From: Proteobacteria bacterium UBA3413
GTDB lineage: Bacteria > Pseudomonadota > Gammaproteobacteria > Magnimaribacterales > D2472
Reading direction: 5' to 3'
Length of the DNA: 11,630 bases
Assembly: GCA_002358345.1 (NCBI GenBank)
Contig: DEOR01000024.1
Location: forward strand, 61,567-73,196
Shown here: one piece after another, positions 5,555 through 11,630 of the stretch
Numbering within the stretch: the first letter of the stretch is position 1
How the letters are laid out: each line of letters starts with the position of its first letter
Notes under the pieces: model-generated
The model's database searches: none
Told to the model about the DNA's origin: nothing
Seen by the model: only the letters and a program-made list of their open reading frames with translations
Position numbers and translations under genes: made by a program

Positions 5555-6784
5555 ATGAGGTCTTACGTTACCCACTTAGAGTGTTCGGCGACAGGTAAAG
5601 TCTTCCCGCCGGATCAAATCTACAATCTCTCAGAAGCAGGCAAGCCTTTGTTGGTGAGGTACGATCTTGAAAAAATGAAGCTTGATTTAACAAGGGAGAA
5701 TTGGTGTGTTGAGTCTGCCCCAGGTTTTTGGCGATACCAAGCCCTGCTGCCTGTATCCAATAATAAATCCAAAATTTCTTTGGGCGAAGTATTAACTCCT
5801 TTGATACCGCTTCAAAAAAGTGCTGCTCTTCTTGGGGGTATTGCGGGAAATATCATTGTCAAAGATGAGGGGCGACTGCCAACAGGCTCCTTTAAAGCAA
5901 GAGGTCTTTGCCTTGCGGTATCCATGGCACATCAATTTGGCCTGAAACATCTTGCAATCCCAACTAATGGGAATGCTGGGGCTGCACTGGCAGCTTATGC
6001 CAAACAAGCAGGTATTAAAGCGACTGTTTTTTGCCCTGATGACACCCCTTTGATTAATGTGCAAGAAATTCAATTGCAAGGAGCGGACACTTATCTGGTT
6101 AATGGGCTCATCAATGATTGTGGAAAAATAGTTTTGGAAGGCAAAGAGACAACTGGCTGGTTTGATGTTTCAACCTTAAAAGAGCCATACAGAATTGAAG
6201 GCAAGAAAACTATGGGCTTTGAGCTAGCAGAGCAGTTAGATTGGAAGATGCCTGATGCAATTTTCTACCCTACCGGCGGAGGCACTGGATTAATTGGTAT
6301 GTGGAAGGCTTTTGCTGAATTGAAAGCGCTAGGCTGGCTAACAGGCAAGCTGCCAAAAATGATTGCTATTCAATCTTCTGGATGCGCACCAATAGTCAAA
6401 GCATTTAATGAGGGCTTGGATCATGCGCCTTTATGGGAAGATGCATATACAGTCGCGGCAGGAATCAGGGTCCCAGTAGCCATAGGTGATTTTTTAATTC
6501 TTGAAGCTATTAGAGAGTCTCATGGATGCGCTCTTGCAGTCAGTGATGAGCGAATCATGCAAACCAGAGATCTCATTTCCCAGCAAGATGGTTTGCTGCT
6601 TTGTCCGGAAGGTGCGGCAACGGCAGCTGGATATCAAGCAGCCATTGAAAAAAATATTATTAGTCCTGGCGACCAGGTAATTCTCTTTAACTGTGCCACG
6701 GGATTGAAATACCCAATGCCCCCTGTAACGAAAAGCATAGATAAGAATGCTTCAATAGAATATGAGCAGTTTCTCAAGGCCTAG
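5555..6784 (+). CDS. thrC: Threonine synthase (fold-II PLP enzyme)
   Basis: 409 residues. Threonine synthase converts O-phospho-L-homoserine to L-threonine and phosphate, the last step of threonine synthesis. PLP-binding lysine K114 lies in PTGSFKARG (109-117); IPTNGNAGAALAAY (135-148), GWFDVSTLKEPYRIEGKKT, the phosphate-binding glycine loop TGGGTG (240-245), GCAPIVKAF, AAGIRVP and CPEGAA are all characteristic of the threonine-synthase branch that resembles plant and archaeal enzymes rather than the longer E. coli ThrC. The N-terminal segment (LECSATGKVF) matches the region that often carries a CxxC metal knuckle, but only one Cys remains. ATG follows the pip TAA with no spacer, so translation is probably coupled; there is no other start nearby. 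No other threonine-pathway gene (homoserine dehydrogenase or kinase) is here, and genomes with this type often have a second canonical thrC, so a side role in catabolism or a related PLP reaction is possible. Confidence 0.88.
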   Translation: MRSYVTHLECSATGKVFPPDQIYNLSEAGKPLLVRYDLEKMKLDLTRENWCVESAPGFWRYQALLPVSNNKSKISLGEVLTPLIPLQKSAALLGGIAGNIIVKDEGRLPTGSFKARGLCLAVSMAHQFGLKHLAIPTNGNAGAALAAYAKQAGIKATVFCPDDTPLINVQEIQLQGADTYLVNGLINDCGKIVLEGKETTGWFDVSTLKEPYRIEGKKTMGFELAEQLDWKMPDAIFYPTGGGTGLIGMWKAFAELKALGWLTGKLPKMIAIQSSGCAPIVKAFNEGLDHAPLWEDAYTVAAGIRVPVAIGDFLILEAIRESHGCALAVSDERIMQTRDLISQQDGLLLCPEGAATAAGYQAAIEKNIISPGDQVILFNCATGLKYPMPPVTKSIDKNASIEYEQFLKA

Positions 6785-6786
6785 TC

Positions 6787-7740
6787 TTAACCTAAGATGC
6801 CAAGGGTTCTGTCGATGAGCCAGAAAAAACCCATGCCCCCTAAAATTAATGAGGTTATTGTGGCAGATTGCTTGTATAGATTGTATCGATGAGCAAGCCA
6901 GATAAAAAAGACAAATACGGGTAGAAGTAATAATTGCCCAGCTTCAATGCCAAGATTGAAAAATAGCAAAGACAGGAACAGCTGTTCATTGCCTATACCA
7001 ATTCCTGTTAATGCATTTGCAAATCCTAGCCCATGAAGTAATCCAAACCCAAAGGCAATAAGCCAAGGGGTGGACGTATAGCGTTTGCGATCACTGATTT
7101 CAATTGCAAGGTAAATAATGGTTAATGCAATAATTGCTTCGACTGTTGCTTGGGGCAATGCAACCAACTCAAATACAGACAGGCCCAGTGTAATACTATG
7201 CGCCAGAGTAAAAGCAGTAATGGTTTTGACTGCATTTAAAAGTCCTGAAACCAAAAAGAGTAAGCCCAAGATAAATAAGATGTGATCCTTGCCGCTCATC
7301 AAGTGATCAACTCCCAAATTAAAATATCCCAGAGGATAAACTTGCTCCTTTAAAGGAACGGTGAGAGAGGATCGTTTGAGGTTAATCAAGCCCTCAAACA
7401 CTTCTCCGTTTAAGTGCTTAATAGTGACGAGCGCATCAGTCAAAACACTCAAATTTAAAACCTCAATGACCTGACCTTTGAGAGATTGATCGCAAGTTAA
7501 TAGCAGGGTTTCAACTAAATACTTACCTTGCTGAATGGGTGACTGCCCTTCTCTTTCGCAGCTTATTGGAAATAACACCTCGGCTCTTGAGCCTATATTC
7601 TTAGAAGGATACATCCAGTTAACTTCATAGATGTTGTCTTCAACTTCACTCACTTCCAAATGAGCTGGATTAAACTCATGCGCAAAGAGCATGGACGAGC
7701 AAAGCGCGAGAATAAAAACTCTACCAAACTGCTGAAGCAT
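6787..7740 (-). CDS. HupE/UreJ family integral membrane protein
   Basis: 317 residues. It has a cleavable-looking signal peptide (1-20, ending SSMLFA before HEF), an exported domain of about 110 residues with two cysteines (C61, C83) that may form a disulfide, then about six or seven hydrophobic segments between 135 and 312. The membrane part shows the HupE/UreJ signatures: GVDHLMSGKDHILFILGL, FTLAHSITL (177-185) and FGFGLLHGLGFA (230-241), with conserved His and Asp that fit a metal path. HupE and UreJ proteins are implicated in nickel or cobalt uptake for hydrogenase and urease; this long form with an N-terminal periplasmic domain is widespread without those enzymes, and neither is present here, so metal transport is an inference. 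The ATG overlaps the stop of the upstream foldase gene by one base (TAATG), with no Shine-Dalgarno sequence, indicating coupled translation. The 3' end stops two bases from the thrC stop. Confidence 0.85.
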   Translation of the reverse strand: MLQQFGRVFILALCSSMLFAHEFNPAHLEVSEVEDNIYEVNWMYPSKNIGSRAEVLFPISCEREGQSPIQQGKYLVETLLLTCDQSLKGQVIEVLNLSVLTDALVTIKHLNGEVFEGLINLKRSSLTVPLKEQVYPLGYFNLGVDHLMSGKDHILFILGLLFLVSGLLNAVKTITAFTLAHSITLGLSVFELVALPQATVEAIIALTIIYLAIEISDRKRYTSTPWLIAFGFGLLHGLGFANALTGIGIGNEQLFLSLLFFNLGIEAGQLLLLPVFVFFIWLAHRYNLYKQSATITSLILGGMGFFWLIDRTLGILG

Positions 7741-8540
7741 TAGAATTGATAGTTCGGATTAATGATGACTCGATATTGAGATTTAATGTCATCGAGGTAT
7801 TGATTCACCGCATCATCTTGTATTTTGGTGAGGTAATCTTGTGTAACCTTGCTAGCAATTTTTTTCCATGGTGGGAAAAACCCTTCTGAAGTATCTGTAA
7901 TAAAAATTATATGCTCTCCAAAAGCTGATTGATAAGGTCCCGACCATTGATTTAATTTTGGCTGAGCGAACGCTGATAAAAAAGAGGCCCCAAAGCTTCT
8001 TTCAATCTCAGCGATTGTATTTTGATTAAAGTTTTTACCCAGAAAAAAAGGGTCGCCTCTCAACTCCAGACCATTATCAATAAAAGCATTTAACGCAGCA
8101 TTGGCACGCTCTTTTGCATCGGACTCCTTGCTAAAATAATGATGCTTAAACGAATAGGTTGGAGGTATGAAGTAATTGGCTTTGTTGCTTTCATAAAAAT
8201 CCAGTAGCTCTTGCTCAGTAGGCTCTTCAGGCATTGTTTCTTGTTTTAAAAAGGTAAGTTTTTGTGCAAGCCGTCTCTTAATAATCCTATCCTCTTGATC
8301 CAGACCTAAGAGCAAAGCTTCTCTATAAAGAATCTCTTCTTGTACAAGATTATTGATGATATTTACAACCTCTTCATCAGTTGGATCTCGGCCCACTTGA
8401 GATGTCCACGCTGACAGTAAGCTTGATAGCTCCTGATCAGTAATATAAATATCTTTAGAGCTCTCATCAGAATTTAAACCAACATCAATGACAAAAATTA
8501 ATAGGCCTATTAAAAAAAATACCAGTATTCTAAGGTTCAA
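7740..8540 (-). CDS. Membrane-anchored parvulin-type peptidyl-prolyl isomerase (PpiC/SurA-like)
   Basis: 266 residues. One hydrophobic segment at 4-21 followed by acidic residues acts as a signal anchor or uncleaved signal, putting the rest in the periplasm. Residues ~34-120 form the charged helical SurA/PrsA-like chaperone part (ITDQELSSLL, GRDPTDEEV, QEEILYREALLLGLDQED, RLAQKLTFL, PTEQELLDFYESNK), and ~125-215 match the parvulin domain (FKHHYFS, GDPFFLG, FGASFLSAF, SGPYQSAFGEHIIFI). Such proteins assist folding of exported proteins. The start is TTG at 8538-8540, with only GGA eight bases upstream; no in-frame ATG exists before residue 103, and starting later would lose the anchor. It begins 17 bases after the DUF3604 stop and overlaps hupE-like translation by one base. 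It probably serves folding of one or both operon partners; several parvulin catalytic positions look non-standard, so isomerase activity itself is uncertain. Confidence 0.85.
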   Translation of the reverse strand: MNLRILVFFLIGLLIFVIDVGLNSDESSKDIYITDQELSSLLSAWTSQVGRDPTDEEVVNIINNLVQEEILYREALLLGLDQEDRIIKRRLAQKLTFLKQETMPEEPTEQELLDFYESNKANYFIPPTYSFKHHYFSKESDAKERANAALNAFIDNGLELRGDPFFLGKNFNQNTIAEIERSFGASFLSAFAQPKLNQWSGPYQSAFGEHIIFITDTSEGFFPPWKKIASKVTQDYLTKIQDDAVNQYLDDIKSQYRVIINPNYQF

Positions 8541-8557
8541 CTTGATGGTCCGAGAAT

Positions 8558-10642
8558 TTATAAGATATTAATATCTATCTTGCTTTGCTCTGGGATATAC
8601 CAAATAGGAGATGACCAGCCGCGCTCTTGTATTGTCTGGTGCAAATCAGGTCTGGGCGTCACTCCAGCCTTCACAGCATCCCAGGTTGACCAACGGCAGG
8701 TAGGGTTTTCTAAAACTCTCACATAGTAAAATGCTTTGATGGTTGGATCAAACTTAGGATCCGTCCAAGTAGTTTTTAATTCTACTGCACCTGCATCATC
8801 GGAGATGGAACAATCATTAATATTAACTCTTGCGCCATTATCAGGACATCTATTAGTTAATGGGTCTACAGCCAAGCCATCGGAACATGCAACATCGTAA
8901 ACTGTTTCATGGGGAGTGCCGGATCCATTTTCCACCCAACCTTTAATGATTTGAATTCTCTGAAGAGGAGCTCCATTTTTATCACGCTGCGCCCATACTA
9001 AAAACTGTGGCGTTTGATTGTCACTTGCAAATAAATCTGCGCCCATCGTGACCCCTTTAGCATAAGCTTCTTGCACCATATTTTCGGAATCTAAATCGAT
9101 GGCATTCATGTCATAACCAGCAAAAAACCTCACAGCCAGCCTGGTTCCGGTTGTTGCAAATGTTTCTTTTCTTTTGAATGCTTTAAAAATTGAATCTCTA
9201 GTATTTTCTTCTGCCCACGCCACAGCTAAGCCTGAGGCTCCCCATTGCTCAAACCCAGTATCAGCATAGGTTCTACCTTCTATTTTTTGAGTGGACGGAG
9301 GTTGATTATAGACAGCGCTATATTGCGTTAGCTGATCAATTCTCTCGTCAGTAAGAGGAACGGAAGCTCTGCCTTGAGCTGTGCCATCCAGAATTCCAAC
9401 TTTTGACCAGTAGTTTTCTTCATCGAATGATCCGGCGCCTGTATGAGTATCAGAGGAGCCAATTAATCCAAATTTATAAGGATTGCCTTGCTGCTTCCAA
9501 TCTAACGTTAGGCCTCTTAAATAGGCATCTCTTACATATCCGCCTTGCGGCATGCTATATGCAGGCGGTCTGCTGCCAACTCTTTTATCCATTATTTCAA
9601 AATCGGCCCATTCATCGTCTGGTGAAAGAAGCGGATGAGTATCAGAGGTTCCCTTAACTTGAGTTACTTCAACAACAGGCTCGTTTCTCATGCGTTTTTC
9701 AGAATAATCAACATCAATTGGATTGCCTCTAAATGTCTCTACTTCAAACATTTGACCATTAGAACCATTGCTGTTGTGGGGCATAGCCAGTGAATCAACA
9801 CCCCTTTCTCTTAAGCTATCCATCCAAGTCCAAAGGTCTTCGGGATTCAAAGAGTCAATTCTTGTCCATGGACGAATTGGAGCATTGGAAGAATTAAAGA
9901 TTACATTTCTATGAAGGTTTCCGCCCTCTACAGCTGTGGAAGTAGTAAATTCATAGCCTATAAAGGTTGTAAATTTTCCTGGATTATTGAATTCTTCGGC
10001 TGCATTAGCCACATCTGCCCATGCAGACTTATGAATATCATAATCAAATGAAGTCAGAGCCAATTGTAAGTTTTTAGTTAACCAGGCTTGAATAACTCTG
10101 GGATGCCATAAAGGATAAGGCTGGATAATTGCTTGAGTTAAAACCGAGCTAAAAATATTTGCTCTCTCTGGTCCAGACTGAAGAGTGATATTTTCAGGCC
10201 GATTAAGGTTATGAAATGGTTTGCTCCATTCTTGCTTAGATATTTCTGACGAGGTATCAGCATAATTTTCTACCATGCCCATATAAAAACCATGATCAGT
10301 AACGGCATAAAAATCTAATGGTTCTTTTAACTTCATGTCATAGCCAAGAGGATGCTTGATTGCTTCGCCTGTTGCATATTTATATGCATCATATGGGGTG
10401 CTAGTCACACCAAAAATATAAGCATCAAAAGAGTATTTTGTATGCACGTGCAAATCCCCGTACAAAGGAATCTTGTCTGGGTTTGATGGTATTTGGTTGC
10501 CATTGATTTCGGGGTTGCTCATAGAAAAATCTACAATCTCTAGCGCTGAGTCACTTTGCAGTACTTTATATGAGCCTGTCACTGATAAATACAGCAATGT
10601 GGATACTGCAATCAGTGCAATAAGTAATCTATTAACTTTCAT
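8558..10642 (-). CDS. DUF3604 exported protein, PHP-like metal-dependent hydrolase fold
   Basis: 694 residues, typical for DUF3604 proteins. A signal peptide or N-terminal anchor spans about 5-23. The metal-site pattern of PHP-type phosphoesterases is recognisable: YGDLHVHTKYS (61-71, H65 and H67), VTDHG (114-118, D116 and H117), IGYEF (228-232, E231), MPHNSNGSNG (287-296, H289) and GSSDTHTG (395-402, D398 and H400). The C-terminal part has a cysteine cluster (YDVACSDG, TNRC, NDCS, NPTCRW) that could form two disulfides, fitting a periplasmic location. The reaction is unknown; hydrolysis of a phosphate or other ester by a di- or trinuclear metal centre is inferred from the fold. The ATG has a good GAGGG ribosome binding site seven bases upstream (complement of 10650-10654). 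It is first in an operon with the foldase and the HupE-like protein, which could fold it and help supply its metal. Confidence 0.92.
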   Translation of the reverse strand: MKVNRLLIALIAVSTLLYLSVTGSYKVLQSDSALEIVDFSMSNPEINGNQIPSNPDKIPLYGDLHVHTKYSFDAYIFGVTSTPYDAYKYATGEAIKHPLGYDMKLKEPLDFYAVTDHGFYMGMVENYADTSSEISKQEWSKPFHNLNRPENITLQSGPERANIFSSVLTQAIIQPYPLWHPRVIQAWLTKNLQLALTSFDYDIHKSAWADVANAAEEFNNPGKFTTFIGYEFTTSTAVEGGNLHRNVIFNSSNAPIRPWTRIDSLNPEDLWTWMDSLRERGVDSLAMPHNSNGSNGQMFEVETFRGNPIDVDYSEKRMRNEPVVEVTQVKGTSDTHPLLSPDDEWADFEIMDKRVGSRPPAYSMPQGGYVRDAYLRGLTLDWKQQGNPYKFGLIGSSDTHTGAGSFDEENYWSKVGILDGTAQGRASVPLTDERIDQLTQYSAVYNQPPSTQKIEGRTYADTGFEQWGASGLAVAWAEENTRDSIFKAFKRKETFATTGTRLAVRFFAGYDMNAIDLDSENMVQEAYAKGVTMGADLFASDNQTPQFLVWAQRDKNGAPLQRIQIIKGWVENGSGTPHETVYDVACSDGLAVDPLTNRCPDNGARVNINDCSISDDAGAVELKTTWTDPKFDPTIKAFYYVRVLENPTCRWSTWDAVKAGVTPRPDLHQTIQERGWSSPIWYIPEQSKIDINIL

Positions 10643-10666
10643 TTCCTATCCCTCTCTATCTTTTTA

Positions 10667-10693
10667 ATAATAAGTTTTCTACCTAATAGTCTA
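10667..10693 (-). promoter_or_regulatory. Weak candidate promoter for the DUF3604 operon
   Basis: In the 71-base gap between the monooxygenase stop and the DUF3604 start, the minus strand reads TAGACT (complement of 10688-10693), 15 bases, then TATTAT (complement of 10667-10672). The -10 matches five of six bases and the -35 four of six, but the spacing is short. A start near 10660 would leave an 18-base leader holding the GAGGG ribosome binding site. Read-through from the upstream monooxygenase gene, on the same strand, is the alternative; no terminator hairpin was seen in the gap. Confidence 0.25.
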
Positions 10694-10713
10694 ATCTATT
10701 TTATTGAAGATCT

Positions 10714-11630
10714 TTAATCCTGATCAGCAGGAGAGAAACCTAAAGCATGTTTCTCGCTAAACAGAGCAACCTGTATTGCTTCGTCAGCATCGTATTGATG
10801 AATTTTTTTTAAATCATTTCCTGGCACATTCGTGTATCTCATCACTGCATTTCGTGCTGCAACCATTATTGGATTTTTGAGGTGATAGATTTTTCCCTGC
10901 ATCATAGACATGCGCTGGATGCTCTTGGTGCGCTTGCTTCTAATAGAGTCATAAGTTTTTTGAACTTTAGCAAAGTCACAGTTAGTGATTTTGCATAGTA
11001 TTCCGAATGCATATGCATCTTCGATAGCCATGCAGGCGCCCTGCCCTAAAAATGGAACCATGGGATGCGCTGCATCACCAACCAAGGTTAAGTTATGGGC
11101 TATCATCGATTTAAGCGGAGGTCTTATGTATATGCCCCATTTATATAATTTCATTGAATCTTCAATGACAGGAAAAATCTTTGGATCATAGATTGAGAAA
11201 TCATCCAATAAATCATTGTATGAACCCTCCTCTTTCCAGGATTCTGTAAATTCATATGCTTCTTTGGTGCAGGCCACAAAACTGACATCGCCTTCATTAT
11301 TAATAGGATAAGAAACAATATGACTGCCGGGACCCAAGGCAAAATGTATATTTTGAAGATTAGATTTGCCTATCCCTCGCCATGCGCTATAGCCGCTATA
11401 TCTTGGCTGTTGATTCAAAGTAAAAAACTGCTCTCGAATTGAGGATCGAATTCCATCGCATGCCACTAAATGACTGAGAGTATATTTTTCATTATTTTCA
11501 AAACTAGCTTCGCAGTTACTTTGATCAAAGCTTTCAAAAGTATGATTATAAAAAATTTCTCCTCCCAGGCTCATGTATTGCTCTAAAAGAAGAGTCATTA
11601 ATGTTTGTCTGCGAGTGGTTAGTACCTCAG
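10714..11630 (-). CDS. FAD-dependent monooxygenase, salicylate-hydroxylase-like (5' end beyond right edge)
   Basis: About 305 codons are visible. The frame stays open upstream of the first in-window ATG (11598) to the edge: the ten preceding codons read EVLTTRRQTL, which with MTLLLEQ fits the family's conserved Arg and helix (HRxxLxxxLL). The gene therefore continues off the window, and the N-terminal GxGxxG FAD-binding motif (about 90-100 residues) is outside. Visible group-A flavoprotein hydroxylase motifs are VACDGIRSSIR (DG motif, residues 45-55 counted from ATG 11598), YSGYSAWRG (67-75) and LVGDAAHPMVPFLGQGACMAIEDA (172-195, GD motif binding the FAD ribityl chain). These enzymes use NAD(P)H and O2 to hydroxylate aromatic or related rings; the substrate cannot be told. 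A relation to 3-hydroxybenzoate 6-hydroxylase or salicylate 1-monooxygenase is the closest family match. It lies upstream of, and in the same direction as, the DUF3604 gene with a 71-base gap. Confidence 0.9.
   Translation of the reverse strand, partial: EVLTTRRQTLMTLLLEQYMSLGGEIFYNHTFESFDQSNCEASFENNEKYTLSHLVACDGIRSSIREQFFTLNQQPRYSGYSAWRGIGKSNLQNIHFALGPGSHIVSYPINNEGDVSFVACTKEAYEFTESWKEEGSYNDLLDDFSIYDPKIFPVIEDSMKLYKWGIYIRPPLKSMIAHNLTLVGDAAHPMVPFLGQGACMAIEDAYAFGILCKITNCDFAKVQKTYDSIRSKRTKSIQRMSMMQGKIYHLKNPIMVAARNAVMRYTNVPGNDLKKIHQYDADEAIQVALFSEKHALGFSPADQD

Noticed and set aside
5792..6079. A 95-codon leftward open frame opposite thrC
   Set aside because: It covers the PLP-lysine and substrate-loop region of threonine synthase on the other strand, and composition gives no sign of a real protein.
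8563..8576. Perfect 14-base palindrome AGATATTAATATCT
   Set aside because: It is pure low-complexity A+T-rich sequence inside the last DUF3604 codons, unlikely to be an operator, and such palindromes are expected by chance at this composition.
9403..9657. An 84-codon rightward open frame within the DUF3604 gene
   Set aside because: It is antisense to conserved DUF3604 motifs, has no recognisable domain and no ribosome binding site; treated as a shadow.

Overview
The window looks like a compact, roughly 40% G+C chromosome segment from a gammaproteobacterium, probably a marine, free-living oligotroph. This rests on gene content (YajQ, ETHE1-type persulfide dioxygenase, a phytanoyl-CoA dioxygenase family protein, proline iminopeptidase, a DUF3604 protein with a HupE/UreJ protein), short intergenic gaps and several directly abutting genes. 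The clade (for example SAR86-like or another marine lineage) is an inference and cannot be fixed from the sequence alone. No tRNA, rRNA, CRISPR array, insertion sequence or phage gene was seen.

Layout, left to right. (1) Positions 1-38 carry the first 12 codons of a leftward Lys/Ala-rich protein with a strong ribosome binding site and a plausible promoter. (2) Positions 93-491 hold an orphan C-terminal piece of a PQQ-dependent sugar dehydrogenase, probably a gene remnant. (3) Positions 570-2252, leftward, encode the most unusual protein here: an N-terminal SET methyltransferase domain with a complete post-SET zinc cluster, fused to a fold-III PLP-dependent decarboxylase of the LysA/ODC type whose usual catalytic cysteine is replaced by asparagine. 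(4) Diverging from it, rightward, are a persulfide dioxygenase and yajQ, one base apart, followed by a candidate terminator hairpin. (5) A second rightward group holds a phytanoyl-CoA dioxygenase family oxygenase, proline iminopeptidase and threonine synthase; the last two abut with no spacer. (6) Converging on it with a two-base gap is a leftward operon: a DUF3604 PHP-like exported protein, a membrane-anchored parvulin-type foldase and a HupE/UreJ membrane protein. (7) At the right edge is a 5'-truncated FAD-dependent aromatic-ring-type monooxygenase, also leftward.

How they work together. The dioxygenase-yajQ pair suggests sulfide/persulfide handling co-transcribed with a nucleotide-binding regulator. 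Proline iminopeptidase and threonine synthase are amino-acid and peptide housekeeping enzymes co-transcribed with an Fe(II)/2-oxoglutarate oxygenase of unknown substrate. The DUF3604, foldase and HupE-like proteins all carry an N-terminal export or membrane signal, and two of them are translationally coupled, so they probably form a cell-envelope module involving metal. The SET-decarboxylase fusion stands alone between a remnant and a divergent operon, and its substrate cannot be read from context.
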